A stretch of DNA of 64,000 nt from Massilia sp. CF038 (GCF_900129765.1 NZ_FQWU01000002.1:868001-932000), one strand, 5' to 3'. Counted from the first letter of the stretch, positions 1 through 7,890 are shown. Program-made: numbers and translations. The notes: a model not told the origin generated them from the letters alone.

Positions 1-55
1 CTTGCTGCATGTCCGATGTAGCGGCATCGGCCGAGGTCTGCACCGTGCCTTAACC

Positions 56-98
56 GTCAAGTACAATCAGCCGCAACCGGCCAGCATCGGCCGTTCGC
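56..98 (+). repeat. Leader module, copy A
   Basis: GTCAAGTACAATC is followed by a CCGGCCAGCATCGGCCG stretch with short inverted repeats. The same arrangement recurs before several unrelated genes of the island (2666, 6637, 7158 and, on the minus strand, 10240). TACAAT (62-67) would serve as a -10 hexamer; no clear -35 is seen. The start codon of the next gene is 58 nt downstream of it. The promoter function is inferred. Confidence 0.6.
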
Positions 99-125
99 CA
101 TTCAAACGCAACTAAGGAACTCGCT

Positions 126-977
126 TTGGCTGACATCTTACTCACACCGGATGAGGGAGGCTACTACTGTCTGACGCGGGAACTGCCACCCGAGACAATG
201 CGTCAGCTGGCACAACTAAGTGCGTTGGAGCCGCTCAAGCTCAGCATCACCAAGATTGCGCAATTTGGTGTCGGGCACGCACGGTGTCTCGCTGGTCTGC
301 GGGTTCAGCAACTGTGGATATGGTGCGATGTAACGCGGGCGGCCATGAATCACATCCTGCAGCTTGAAGGACTACGGGAGCTCGACATCCTCTGTATGTC
401 CGGTCCAGGCAAATTGAAGAATTTTCACAAGGCCGTGCAGCTCGAAGTTTTTCGCGCCAATCATTACATGACTGAGCCCGACCTGCTCCAAGTGGCGCAA
501 TGCAAGTCCATTCGCGTGCTCGGTGCGCAAAATGCCGATCTAACGCAGTCCGCGTTTGCCGCGCTGCTGTCTATGCCCAACCTCACTGCGCTAGATCTTG
601 AAGCCACCCGCTTTGACGACAAGATGGCGAGGAAGATCAGTCGCTCCACCACCGTAACCTCGCTCGACGTCGGCGGAACTCGTCTGACGCGGGCTGGCCT
701 CGCACACCTAATGAAAATGACCCAGTTGCAGTCCCTCGACCTGTGGGCACTCGACTTGAACGCTACAGACCTCACGATACTGCTGACGCTCCCCAACCTG
801 GAATACGTGTCGTTCGGCGGAAATGATAATGCGCCGCCGCTCGACGCCGGTGCCATCACGACGTTAATTTTGGGAAGTCATAGTCTAAAGCGCGTTTGGC
901 TTGAAGGCATTCCGCTAGAGGTCCGTCAACGCGAAGCTCTGGAAGTCAAACTTGAATACTTGCACCTTTCTAACTGA
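126..977 (+). CDS. Leucine-rich-repeat protein
   Basis: The 283-residue product has irregular leucine-rich repeats (MPNLTALDLE, MTQLQSLDLW, LPNLEYVSFG) over roughly residues 45-250, so it should form a solenoid used for protein binding. No signal peptide or membrane segment is visible, so it is probably cytoplasmic. The chosen start is a TTG at 126 because AAGGAA sits seven bases upstream and no ATG is better placed. A copy of the island leader module lies upstream. The partner is unknown. LRR proteins in such arrays can be immunity proteins, but nothing here shows a toxin. A second LRR gene lies at the other end of the array on the opposite strand. Confidence 0.75.
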   Translation: MADILLTPDEGGYYCLTRELPPETMRQLAQLSALEPLKLSITKIAQFGVGHARCLAGLRVQQLWIWCDVTRAAMNHILQLEGLRELDILCMSGPGKLKNFHKAVQLEVFRANHYMTEPDLLQVAQCKSIRVLGAQNADLTQSAFAALLSMPNLTALDLEATRFDDKMARKISRSTTVTSLDVGGTRLTRAGLAHLMKMTQLQSLDLWALDLNATDLTILLTLPNLEYVSFGGNDNAPPLDAGAITTLILGSHSLKRVWLEGIPLEVRQREALEVKLEYLHLSN

Positions 978-1004
978 ACTATGGGCGGCGAGGGAGCATT
1001 GGTC

Positions 1005-1085
1005 CGATAGCAGCTTTGGGGTGCGGATTCAACCGCTCGCATTTACCAGCAACTAAAGGCCAGAAGTGGTCGAGCGCATTTTGCG
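1005..1085 (+). repeat. Second intergenic module (GGATTCAACCG type), copy 1
   Basis: The stretch GCAGCTTTGGGGTGCGGATT then CAACCGCTCG is closely matched at 7950-7980, where it precedes another gene. It follows the LRR gene and ends with AGGCCAGAAGTGGTC, which resembles the inner part of the leader module. It may be a related mosaic element. Function unknown. Confidence 0.5.
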
Positions 1086-1240
1086 CCAGTTAACGCGTTC
1101 GCCCCCGCCGCCGGCTGGTCGCGGGTAGTCCGCAAGTCGCTTTGGTCGCGCGGCCCGAGGCACGTCAACGGGTCTCGGGGCGAAGCCCTGAGAAGGGTGC
1201 TAGGCAAACGCAGGGAGTGTAACGACTGGAGCTTCGCCGA

Positions 1241-1272
1241 TTGCTATGCCGCCGCGCGCGGCGGTATAGCAA
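1241..1272. repeat. Near-perfect 32-nt hairpin
   Basis: TTGCTATGCCGCCGC pairs with GCGGCGGTATAGCAA with one G-T pair, giving a 15-bp stem around a two-base centre. No T-run follows, so it is not a standard terminator. It sits in a gene-free stretch upstream of the minisatellite. Confidence 0.7.
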
Positions 1273-1343
1273 AGCCTACCCTGTCCCGCTATTTTCATCG
1301 CCCTTTTTTCAGGCATGAGGCACTCGCACAGCGCCGCTAGTGA

Positions 1344-1451
1344 TACGTTCTCGAATACGTTTTTGCATACGATTTCGTCCACGTCTTTGTATACGTTTTC
1401 GTGTACGTTCTCGTGAACGTTTTTGTGAACGTTTTTGTGAACGTTTTTGTG
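1344..1451. repeat. 12-bp tandem minisatellite, nine units
   Basis: Nine consecutive 12-base units follow the pattern [T/A]ACGTTTTTGTG. The first units are diverged (TACGTTCTCGAA, TACGATTTCGTC) while the last three are identical (AACGTTTTTGTG). Because 12 is a multiple of three, open frames run through it on both strands, but none has a credible ribosome site or a folded-domain sequence outside the repeat, so the stretch is called non-coding. Confidence 0.85.
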
Positions 1452-1903
1452 ACGATTGTTGCGAAGACTCGTGCGACGGCTTTGGTGAACAAACACCGAC
1501 ACGATGCCTTGAACGAACACCTGAAAGACCGTATGAAGGCGTCCGTGCACGACCCCGCCTCCGCACTCCATGTGCGGCATCGGATGGGCCTCGCTTGGTG
1601 CGCTCGTCTATCGCCGCATGCTCTTGTGGTTCCGCCTTACCGCGCTTCGTCTTATGCACGGTATGCCGTTCGCGTTGGCGGCTTGACCCGCGGCATTGGC
1701 TGGTCCGTTCGGCGCCATTGGGACTCGCGTCTCCTGGCAACGGACGGCCCAACAAGTGTGGGCTCGGGCAGCGGTCCTCGTTGCGCGAAAGCGCGCCGTG
1801 TAACGCTTTTAAAGCTACGACGCTTAGCTACACTTGGTGATATGATTCCCAAAAGAAACAACCAGTAGATCTATCCCATACTCAACCTAGAACGATCACA
1901 CGC
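1452..1903. other. Gene-free stretch
   Basis: Open frames on both strands continue out of the minisatellite, but they show no recognisable domain, no convincing start signal and no coherent protein character. Apart from the repeat and hairpin listed separately, I see no gene between the LRR gene and the DUF2726 gene. Confidence 0.5.
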
Positions 1904-2404
1904 ATGAAAATAGTAATTGTCATCGCTTTGTTTGCCTTCATTGCCGCCATCTTGGTGGCCGTTACGCTAACGCAGCAAGGCAAAGAAAGGGCTGGCGCCT
2001 ACCGGAGGCGGAAGGTGATGTCGGAGAATGAACTAGAATTCTTCGGCCGTCTCGTAGCCGCGCTCCCCGACCATTATATTTTTCCTCAGGTCGCCATGAG
2101 TGCGCTACTGGAAGCCGCGAGCAGCGACAAGAAAACAGCCCACAGTGACCGGCTTCGCATCGCGCAGCAGCGCGCAGACTACATTGTTTGCACGAAGAAC
2201 TGTGACCTGGTTGCTGTCATCGAGTTGGACGACAGGACCCATTCAACGGCAAAGGATCAATTGCGGGATTCCCGCCTGGAGCAGGCCGGCATCCGCACCG
2301 TCCGGTTCCAGTCCCGCGCCAAGCCTACTGTCGATGTGCTCCGCGCCGCCATCGTTGGACAGACTTCAATGGCTGCTGCAGTGCAGGCCGCACCAATGCC
2401 TTGA
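1904..2404 (+). CDS. Membrane-anchored DUF2726 protein
   Basis: The 166-residue protein starts with one membrane segment (residues 3-23, IVIVIALFAFIAAILVAVT), followed by a basic stretch (YRRRK), which would place the rest in the cytoplasm. The remainder matches DUF2726: SENELEFFGRLVAAL, VFPQV-like FPQVAMSALL, ADYIVC and the motif VAVIELDD near residue 108. In this family the E-x-DD block resembles the core of restriction-like (PD-D/ExK) folds, so a nuclease-like role is possible but unproved. The gene stands alone and no leader module is visible before it. Confidence 0.75.
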   Translation: MKIVIVIALFAFIAAILVAVTLTQQGKERAGAYRRRKVMSENELEFFGRLVAALPDHYIFPQVAMSALLEAASSDKKTAHSDRLRIAQQRADYIVCTKNCDLVAVIELDDRTHSTAKDQLRDSRLEQAGIRTVRFQSRAKPTVDVLRAAIVGQTSMAAAVQAAPMP

Positions 2405-2759
2405 AGATCGCCGCTGCTCCTGGGACCGATGAAGCTTTGCGGCCCAGCGTGGTCGGCGACATAGGCGCGCGCGACCAGGAGCAGACTTATAAAATTTGAA
2501 TGATGCACGAGCTCACCCTCTTCCTGACTCAGATTTGTGGTACGACGATGGCTCCGTGCGGGCATGTGCAGTGATCGATGAGAACACTCAGATTGCGCTG
2601 CAGTGGCTATCCATCTATTGGAATCGCTGGTGGGGGCAACCGAGCCGACTAGCGCTGTTTTTGCCGTCAAGTACAATCGACAGTTGTCGGTCAGAAGCCG
2701 GTATTCGAACTCCGCACCATGGTCACCGCGTTTAACTTTAAGACTGGATCAAACGCCAC
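2405..2759. other. Spacer with inverted repeat and leader module
   Basis: CTGCTCCTGG (2414-2423) and CCAGGAGCAG (2475-2484) form a perfect 10-bp inverted repeat about 50 bases apart. A short open frame from about 2496 (beginning MNDARAHPLPDSDLWYDDG) runs into the repeat module and is probably a remnant or chance frame; I cannot assign it. The module itself is listed separately. Confidence 0.4.
2666..2707 (+). repeat. Leader module, copy B
   Basis: GTCAAGTACAATCGACAGTT continues into GTCGGTCAGAAGCCGG. TACAAT is at 2672-2677, about 82 nt before the ATG of the next gene. The first 12 bases are identical to copies A and F. Confidence 0.6.
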
Positions 2760-3113
2760 ATGAACTTCCTTCCCCTTGGGTTTCTTCTTGGTGGCTTTCT
2801 CTTAGGAGCGTGCATCTCGGAACGATCATTGCGCAGGGTGTCCGAGACTCAGCAAGGTCGGCTGCTGCGCGAAACGGCGATGCTACGAAAAATTCATCTG
2901 GTTGGTATTCCTCTTCTTCTGCTACTAGGATACTTTTTTCCTATCGCATTTTGGCCAGGCCTGACTGTATATTTTTTGCTTGCTACGTATTTGGTCGCTG
3001 CGCGACTGCGTTCGGTGGATTTGCCGATCGAGCTCAAACAGTGGCAAATCGGGTCGGTAGCATCGATAGCCGCAGGCGCAGGTATCGCATGGATTGCTAC
3101 CCTATTTTTTTAG
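2760..3113 (+). CDS. Small multi-pass membrane protein, unknown
   Basis: The 117-residue product has an N-terminal hydrophobic stretch (about residues 4-19), a polar segment, then three further hydrophobic stretches (about 47-66, 69-82 and 100-116), so it should be an inner-membrane protein with three or four passes. I do not recognise the family. The ATG at 2760 is the first in frame after the leader module; the ribosome site is weak. The Gly-rich start (LGFLLGGFLLGAC) resembles a helix-packing segment but not a clean lipobox with signal cleavage. Confidence 0.65.
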   Translation: MNFLPLGFLLGGFLLGACISERSLRRVSETQQGRLLRETAMLRKIHLVGIPLLLLLGYFFPIAFWPGLTVYFLLATYLVAARLRSVDLPIELKQWQIGSVASIAAGAGIAWIATLFF

Positions 3114-3177
3114 TGGCGCCTCCGCCAATTTATGAAGGTTCAAGGCTGCAGTGGCCGAGGTCGGCACGCACCGGCAC

Positions 3178-3212
3178 CGTCGGTTACCACCGGCCAAGAA
3201 CAGACCCTCGAG
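3178..3212 (+). repeat. Degenerate leader module
   Basis: CGTCGGTTACCACCGGCCAA followed by GAACAGACC aligns with the inner part of copy D (CGGCAGTAACCGGCTAGAAG). It lacks the TACAAT hexamer. The preceding GGCCGAGGTCGGCAC also resembles the sequence just before copy A. It lies about 60 nt before the DUF4240 gene. Confidence 0.4.
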
Positions 3213-3273
3213 GCGAAGAAGGCCTGTTGGCCCGGCAGAAGCACAAACAAATTTAACCTTGGCGAAAACTTCA

Positions 3274-3723
3274 ATGACTGATCCTGAATTCTGGAACCTG
3301 ATAGCGCTGATCGATGTGACTGCATTAGATGAAGGGCGCGAAGATGAGGCTGTCGAACCGTTGCAGACCGCACTGAATATGAAGTCAGAGGCTGAGCTAT
3401 TCGGCTTCGAAGAGGCCCTGTCTCAAAATCTCTATGCGATAGATGGCGATGTCTTCGCCGACAACGCAGGTGATTCCGGTGGTTCGGATGATGGGTTTCT
3501 TTACGCACGCTGCTTTGTAGTCGCAAAGGGGCAGGAGTTCTACGAAGCCGTGAAATCTGACTCCACACGGATGCCGAAGTCAATTGAGCAATGGTGTGAA
3601 TCCTTGCTTTATCCACATCGCGCCGCATGGGCGAAGCAGACGGGAAAAGATCAATCCGAATGGCCGTTCGAAGCAACCGTCAGTTATGAAAGCGGCAGCA
3701 ACGCGGAGCTCTGGCACGAGTAG
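3274..3723 (+). CDS. DUF4240 domain protein
   Basis: The 149-residue product matches DUF4240: it begins TDPEFWNLIAL, carries the FGFEEALSQNLYAID block near residue 50, then GSDDGFLYARCFVVAKGQEF, the usual SDDxFxxFRxWL-type core of the family. No signal peptide or membrane segment is present. The ATG at 3274 is chosen because the family starts with this FW motif; the upstream extension of the frame reads like translated repeat DNA. The biochemical role of DUF4240 is not known. It frequently occurs as a single small gene, as here. Confidence 0.8.
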   Translation: MTDPEFWNLIALIDVTALDEGREDEAVEPLQTALNMKSEAELFGFEEALSQNLYAIDGDVFADNAGDSGGSDDGFLYARCFVVAKGQEFYEAVKSDSTRMPKSIEQWCESLLYPHRAAWAKQTGKDQSEWPFEATVSYESGSNAELWHE

Positions 3724-3818
3724 AGTGCAGCTCTCGGCCAGGAGCTGCCCCTCGCAATGGGGCTCGGGCTCAGCGGCATGCAGAGCTGGTTTAGTTTAAT
3801 AGGTATTGGGCGCTATTT

Positions 3819-4319
3819 ATGAATGGATTCAATTGCCGAACATGCGGCGAGTATCACTCCGAGATGCCTATGTGCCTCGGAGCAGATGCGCCTGCCTTGT
3901 GGTACACGTTACCGGAGGCAGAGAGAGCCTCTCGTGCATTGCTTTCTTCTGACCAATGCGTAATCGACAACGAACATTTTTTCGTCCGTGGTCGCATCCT
4001 GCTCCCCATCGTAGAAAGCGATGACTCATTCATCTGGCTAGCTTGGGTTTCGCTAAGTGCTAAGAACTTCAAAAGAATGAGTGAGCTCTGGGATACTGAT
4101 GGGCGAGAGGCAGAACACCCATACTTCGGCTGGCTCCAGTCTGCACTTCCATATGCGGAGTCTACTCTGAGCTTGAAAACCGCAGTACATACTATGCCGC
4201 TTGGCGAGCGTCCGGAAATCGAGATTAAGTCGGAAGAACACCAACTCGCGACCGAGCAAATTCGCGGCATCTCGATGGCAAGGGTTCAAGAAATTGTGGA
4301 GCGCGCTTTACATGGGTAG
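3819..4319 (+). CDS. DUF2199 domain protein
   Basis: The 166-residue protein fits DUF2199 over its whole length: NGFNCRTCGEYHSEMPM with a CxxCGxxH metal-binding-like start, SSDQCVIDNEHFFVRGRI, FIWLAWVSLSAKNF, PYFGWLQSALP and a C-terminal HQLATEQIRGISMARVQEI. The two N-terminal cysteines and the histidine could bind zinc. It is soluble, has no known enzyme activity and stands alone on the plus strand. The start ATG follows a weak ribosome site. The spacer before it has no leader module, only an AT-rich TTTAGTTTAAT stretch that could carry a promoter. Confidence 0.85.
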   Translation: MNGFNCRTCGEYHSEMPMCLGADAPALWYTLPEAERASRALLSSDQCVIDNEHFFVRGRILLPIVESDDSFIWLAWVSLSAKNFKRMSELWDTDGREAEHPYFGWLQSALPYAESTLSLKTAVHTMPLGERPEIEIKSEEHQLATEQIRGISMARVQEIVERALHG

Positions 4320-4433
4320 TCCGCCTCGCCGGACTAGTTAAAAACAGTGCTGGACCGCCGGTTCACCGCCCCTGGTAGGTGCACTGAACGGGTAAAATGG
4401 ACCATGAGCCGACGCACAAGGGCAAGGAAAACA

Positions 4434-4775
4434 ATGATTTATCTTGACTGTTCGGGCGTCCGTTTTGGTTCACAGCTTGACGAGAAGCATCTGTTTGAGT
4501 GGGCGATGGAGATTCCCGGTATCCTTCGATGGGAACAGGACACACTGGTCGTGAGAACGATCCTATCGCAGGCCTCCCTGAGGGATCTCGTAGCTTTGTT
4601 CAGTCGGTATCAGATACCGATGGCACAACTTGCTCAATTCCGAACGACAAAGAACGAAGACTGGTTTGCTTCACCAGAGATGTATTGGCAAGGTCGCGTG
4701 TTCGGCACTTCGTTACAAATCGCCTCGCATGTTCAGGAGGCAGCTGGCGCACCAGGCTGTGAAAAATGGCGCTAA
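4434..4775 (+). CDS. Hypothetical protein
   Basis: The 113-residue acidic/amphipathic protein begins MIYLDCSGVRFGSQLDEKHL and has no domain I recognise. It lacks a signal peptide and membrane helices. The ATG at 4434 is preceded by AAGGAAA at good spacing, which argues for this start over an in-frame upstream one at 4347. Its size, isolation and position match the other orphan genes of the island, so an immunity-like role is conceivable but not shown. Confidence 0.6.
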   Translation: MIYLDCSGVRFGSQLDEKHLFEWAMEIPGILRWEQDTLVVRTILSQASLRDLVALFSRYQIPMAQLAQFRTTKNEDWFASPEMYWQGRVFGTSLQIASHVQEAAGAPGCEKWR

Positions 4776-4779
4776 CTAA

Positions 4780-5046
4780 GCGATAGGGTGTGTCCGATTA
4801 AACTGGGGCAAGATCAAAGACAAGTACGATGCATGGGGCACCTCATAGTGGCATTTTGAAGTCGGTACTGATGGCTGGGTGACTCGGCAGATTGAACAGT
4901 ACGATTGCGGGATGCGGCTTCGCTATGGGCCTGCACATGAGGCTGACGAATCTGGGGGGCTTGCTCAGGCCGCACTTGCGCTATCGGATCCGGAGTACGT
5001 ATCGATTTCTCAGCAGGAATTCGATACGCTTTGGCAGCACTTGTAG
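4780..5046 (+). pseudogene. Broken DUF6881-like gene
   Basis: One reading frame (phase of position 4795) gives RLNWGKIKDKYDAWGTS, a TAG at 4846-4848, then WHFEVGTDGWVTRQIEQYDC and, after a charged stretch, SDPEYVSISQQEFDTLWQHL before the true stop at 5044-5046. The EVGxDGWVTRQIE and SxQEFxxLW patterns resemble DUF6881 proteins. There is no start codon between the preceding stop (4777-4779) and this sequence, and the internal stop breaks it, so both the N-terminus and continuity are lost. The family call is from memory of the pattern. Confidence 0.6.
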
Positions 5047-5225
5047 CGATCCATTTCGGCCGATAGCGGACTTTGGCGACCTAATGGAATGCTACTTCAC
5101 CCTGCACGGCAGCGCCCATCTGATACGTAGCAACGGGGCCTCTCCCCTGTCCTGTTCCGCATTCACGCAATGCCGAGCAGAGTTGGAAAGCTGCAGATGC
5201 TTTGTCTCGGCTTAGACGAGATCGG

Positions 5226-5268
5226 GTACGATTGCCGCACCTGACACCACGCCGGATTCACGCCGGCT
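5226..5268 (+). repeat. Leader module variant (TACGAT)
   Basis: GGTACGATTGCCGCAC is followed by CACGCCGGATTCACGCCGGC, which contains an inverted GCCGG...CCGGC. TACGAT (5227-5232) replaces TACAAT. It lies 44 nt before the SMI1/KNR4 start codon. It shares GGATTCA with the second module type. Confidence 0.4.
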
Positions 5269-5276
5269 TCAAGCGA

Positions 5277-5648
5277 ATGCAAAAGCTTACCAATCCTGAA
5301 ATTGATGCAATTGAATCCGATCTTGGATTTCAGCTTCCTGGACTCTACAGAAAGCTTCTGATCGAAATTGGGCACGGAGAGTGCGATGGCTTCGAAATCT
5401 ATCACCCCCGCGAGATCTCCGGCCTCTATGAACATCACTTCGATAACCCGGCAGATCTCTTCAGGTCCTACTTCCCTTTCGGCTGTAACAACCGAATGCA
5501 GGAGATTTGTTTGATCGATCCTTCGAGAGAGGTCGCGGCGAGTATCTGGCATGAAACCCACCCTGATGACTACCCTGACGAAAGATGGCTGCCATACGAG
5601 CAGTGGATGCTCGAGCATGACAGCAAGCTTCCGCGCGCGGAAATCTAA
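5277..5648 (+). CDS. SMI1/KNR4 (SUKH) family protein
   Basis: The 123-residue protein follows the SMI1/KNR4 pattern: LTNPEIDAIESDLGFQLPG, LYRKLLIEIGHGECDGFEIY, then YFPFGCNNRMQEICLIDPSRE and a C-terminal DDYPDERWLPYEQW. SUKH proteins are best known as immunity proteins against polymorphic toxins and contact-dependent effectors; no toxin gene is visible next to it. The ATG at 5277 fits the domain start. An upstream extension of the frame into the repeat module is not credible. Alternative: a SUKH protein with a housekeeping protein-binding role. Confidence 0.85.
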   Translation: MQKLTNPEIDAIESDLGFQLPGLYRKLLIEIGHGECDGFEIYHPREISGLYEHHFDNPADLFRSYFPFGCNNRMQEICLIDPSREVAASIWHETHPDDYPDERWLPYEQWMLEHDSKLPRAEI

Positions 5649-5851
5649 CGTTAGCGGAGCCCATTTTGAGGTTCATCGCGTGACAATGTCGTCCTAGGAA
5701 CGCGAAGTAGCCAGACATCGTAATCGCACAGACAAAGGGCAGGTACGGCACGACGAACAGCGAGTGACTTCTTGACGCAACAAGGCCAGTAGAACGCGAG
5801 GCGCCTTTGCTGCCCACCTTGATTAATGGTAGTTCCAAATTAGATAGGCCA

Positions 5852-6535
5852 ATGGAAAATTTCAGACGTCAACTCGCACGTTCCGCTACAAGGTTTGAAA
5901 TTGGTGGTTTTCGGCCTCCACAGGACGAATTTGAGAGCTGGTTTGGCCGCGTGAATGTTTGTGCCCCTGGCGAATCTTGGCCGGAGTCCGGAGGAAAGCC
6001 GATGCATGCACTTTGTCAGATCAACATGCGAACGCTCGCAACCAGACCCGAACGTCTCGCAGACATCGATCTCATTGCCATATTTGTCGGCCCAGATGAC
6101 CTCCCCATTGATACACCGAATGGTGAAAACTCGTGCCTTCGTGCTTACAAAAATATTGACACCTTAGTCGGCCTTCCCCCGAGAGATACAAAGTCGCAGA
6201 TCCGAGCTCTTCCTATGCGGCCAATCGCGATTCAAGAGGATTTCCCCTGCTGGGAAGATGTGCCAACTGAAATCGCCGCCGAGGTCGATGAGCACTATTT
6301 CGATCTGTTTGAAAACATCGGTGGTCTGAAACTGGGTGGTTGGCCAATGCTGGTGCAATCTGAAATTTATTGGGCGCCATGGAACCGACATCCAGCGTTG
6401 CCAGAATACGTGTTTCAAATCGACTCTACTGAGAAAGGCAATTGGATGTGGGGAGACGCAGGCGTAGGCTATTTTGGGCGAGGGACGGCGCCGGGAATGG
6501 AAGACGAATGGGCGCTAGCATGGCAATGTCTCTAG
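5852..6535 (+). CDS. DUF1963/YwqG-like protein
   Basis: The 227-residue protein shows the DUF1963 (YwqG) layout: an early GFRPPQDEFESWFGRV, a middle CQINMRTLA segment where the family usually reads Q-I-N/D, and the C-terminal block KLGGWPMLVQSEIYW followed by YVFQIDSTEKGNWMWGDAG. The conserved KLGGxP...Q...WGD elements are all present. Function of the family is unknown; members are common in orphan immunity arrays. The ATG at 5852 gives the usual length. No leader module is seen upstream, so this gene may use its own promoter. Confidence 0.8.
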   Translation: MENFRRQLARSATRFEIGGFRPPQDEFESWFGRVNVCAPGESWPESGGKPMHALCQINMRTLATRPERLADIDLIAIFVGPDDLPIDTPNGENSCLRAYKNIDTLVGLPPRDTKSQIRALPMRPIAIQEDFPCWEDVPTEIAAEVDEHYFDLFENIGGLKLGGWPMLVQSEIYWAPWNRHPALPEYVFQIDSTEKGNWMWGDAGVGYFGRGTAPGMEDEWALAWQCL

Positions 6536-6636
6536 GCATTTAATTTCGTTCACCAAATAACCAAAGAGGACCGATAAACGCAGATCTGCAACGTCGGCAA
6601 TGGGGCAGTCGCCGACGACCATGTGTGCGTGGCCGG

Positions 6637-6664
6637 GTACAATCGGCCAGAAGCCGTCACTCGC
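6637..6664 (+). repeat. Leader module, copy C (shortened)
   Basis: GTACAATCGGCCAGAAGCCG keeps the TACAATCGGC and CAGAAGC parts but lacks the roughly nine bases between them in copy D. Upstream GCCGACGACCAT matches GCCGACAGCAT of copy D, so homology extends 5' of the hexamer. The next start codon is 62-77 nt downstream. Confidence 0.55.
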
Positions 6665-6705
6665 TGGACTGCTTCCATCTTTCGTCAACTCCGATCCACG
6701 ATTGC

Positions 6706-7098
6706 ATGCCCATCAACGCCATGAAAAACCTCACCGTGATTTTGGTCGACCCACCTGACGATGAAGCACCGTCAGTTACGCTCCGAAGCGAACAAGGTGA
6801 GCTGGTTGCATTTTGCTATCCGTGCAGCCTCAAGGTGGGCGATGTCATCGCAAACCGTCTAACGGTTCTGGATGCCGATGTTCGGGCGGCTTATTTGTCT
6901 GACTGGCCGGCCGACCAAAAGGAGGCGCTGTCCTCAGATTACCTTGAACGGATCAGCCATTACGCCTATCGTGGACGGGGACGCGTTATCGACGCTGAGA
7001 GAGGGCTAGTTGAAGTGCAAGGTTTTGTGATTGAGATGGGCGCCGCGAACGAAGGCCATGTCGATTTCGAGATCAATCGCCTCGATATAAGCCTTTAG
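6706..7098 (+). CDS. Hypothetical protein
   Basis: The 130-residue soluble protein (125 if the second ATG at 6721 is used) contains ELVAFCYPCSLKVGDVI with a C-x-x-C pair, then DVRAAYLSDWPADQKEA and YAYRGRGRVIDAERGLVEV. The beta-rich C-terminal part with GRVID...LVEVQGFVIEM suggests an OB-like or small barrel fold. I do not recognise the family by name. It follows a leader module and is followed by another, so it behaves like one self-contained unit of the array. Confidence 0.65.
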   Translation: MPINAMKNLTVILVDPPDDEAPSVTLRSEQGELVAFCYPCSLKVGDVIANRLTVLDADVRAAYLSDWPADQKEALSSDYLERISHYAYRGRGRVIDAERGLVEVQGFVIEMGAANEGHVDFEINRLDISL

Positions 7099-7157
7099 GT
7101 CACGACGAAACAGTCCACCTCGGGCGGCCGCGGGCAATTCGCCGACAGCATTTTGAT

Positions 7158-7200
7158 GTCGAGTACAATCGGCAGTAACCGGCTAGAAGCGGCCAGTCAC
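7158..7200 (+). repeat. Leader module, copy D
   Basis: GTCGAGTACAATCGGCAGTA continues as ACCGGCTAGAAGCGGCCAGT. This is the fullest copy and comes closest to the consensus drawn from all of them. TACAAT is at 7164-7169; the next start codon is 54 nt downstream. The GCCGACAGCA before it also matches copy C. Confidence 0.65.
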
Positions 7201-7223
7201 GTCAAAACTATTCTTTGCTTGTC

Positions 7224-7577
7224 ATGTCTCTACTGTCACCAACATTGAACTGGATTGTCAAGGCGTGGAACGAAATGGGCAAAGAGTTTTGCTCGGTCGA
7301 AATTCCGGTCCTACAGTTTCATCACTTTGATACTGACGATCTGGGGTTTCCCTTCCGGAATTCAGCCATTAATTCTTGGCGCTTAGTATCTGGACAGGTG
7401 ATTGCTGATCCAGAAGTGAAATTGTCTCGAGTGCCTTACGTGGCATTTTGCTTGAGCGAGCAAAAGTCTACCGTGCATGTGCAGGTGCAATGGGCTACAC
7501 GGTGCGGCTATGGATGGGATATCAAATTTGGCACCCATGGGGAAGTCAGCAGTCAGAAACTGCGATGGATCTCCTAG
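7224..7577 (+). CDS. Hypothetical protein
   Basis: The 117-residue product begins MSLLSPTLNWIVKAWNEMGK and is rich in aromatic residues; no known domain is apparent. The middle part (VIADPEVKLSRVPYVAFCLS) and C-terminal HVQVQWATRCGYGWDIKFG look like beta strands. No signal peptide is seen. The ATG at 7224 is preferred over a TTG three codons upstream. It is separated by about 55 bases from the next small gene, which may be co-transcribed. Confidence 0.55.
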   Translation: MSLLSPTLNWIVKAWNEMGKEFCSVEIPVLQFHHFDTDDLGFPFRNSAINSWRLVSGQVIADPEVKLSRVPYVAFCLSEQKSTVHVQVQWATRCGYGWDIKFGTHGEVSSQKLRWIS

Positions 7578-7632
7578 ACTTGTTGTAGCCCCCGGGGCAG
7601 CGCTGGAACGAATGCGGGGCATCTCCACGTCA

Positions 7633-7890
7633 ATGACAGAGTTGGACGAGTTAAAGGAATTTGCCCGTGTTGCGACTCGATCCGCACTTGAAGGATATGA
7701 GCGCATACCTGAGGAGTGGGAGCTGAATCTGACTCTCAGGACTTCTTTCGACGGTGACCATCGAATTTTCGAGCTGTACGTTGCTGCCGAACGGCCTGTC
7801 GATACGGTAGTGATCAGTTCCGCAACTGTGAATCGAAAGACGAAAGCAGTTGTCGTCGCAATCCCAAATCTAATGCAGAAGGCGAAATAA
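7633..7890 (+). CDS. Small hypothetical protein
   Basis: The 85-residue product (MTELDELKEFARVATRSALE onward) has an N-terminal helix, then a strand-rich part (RIFELYVAAERPVDTVVIS) ending in AVVVAIPNLMQKAK. I do not recognise it. An in-frame ATG at 7612 would add seven residues. It may be translated with the preceding gene, since only 55 bases separate them and no leader module lies between. Confidence is limited by its size. Confidence 0.45.
   Translation: MTELDELKEFARVATRSALEGYERIPEEWELNLTLRTSFDGDHRIFELYVAAERPVDTVVISSATVNRKTKAVVVAIPNLMQKAK

Noticed and set aside
1200-1870. Protein-coding genes across the minisatellite
   Set aside because: Open frames exist on both strands because the 12-bp unit has no stops, but the products are repetitive, without start signals or domains.
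2701-2712. Second tRNA attachment half-site (TATTCGAACTC)
   Set aside because: It resembles the T-arm sequence of the tRNA-Ser over about nine bases only, with no extension; it is likely chance.
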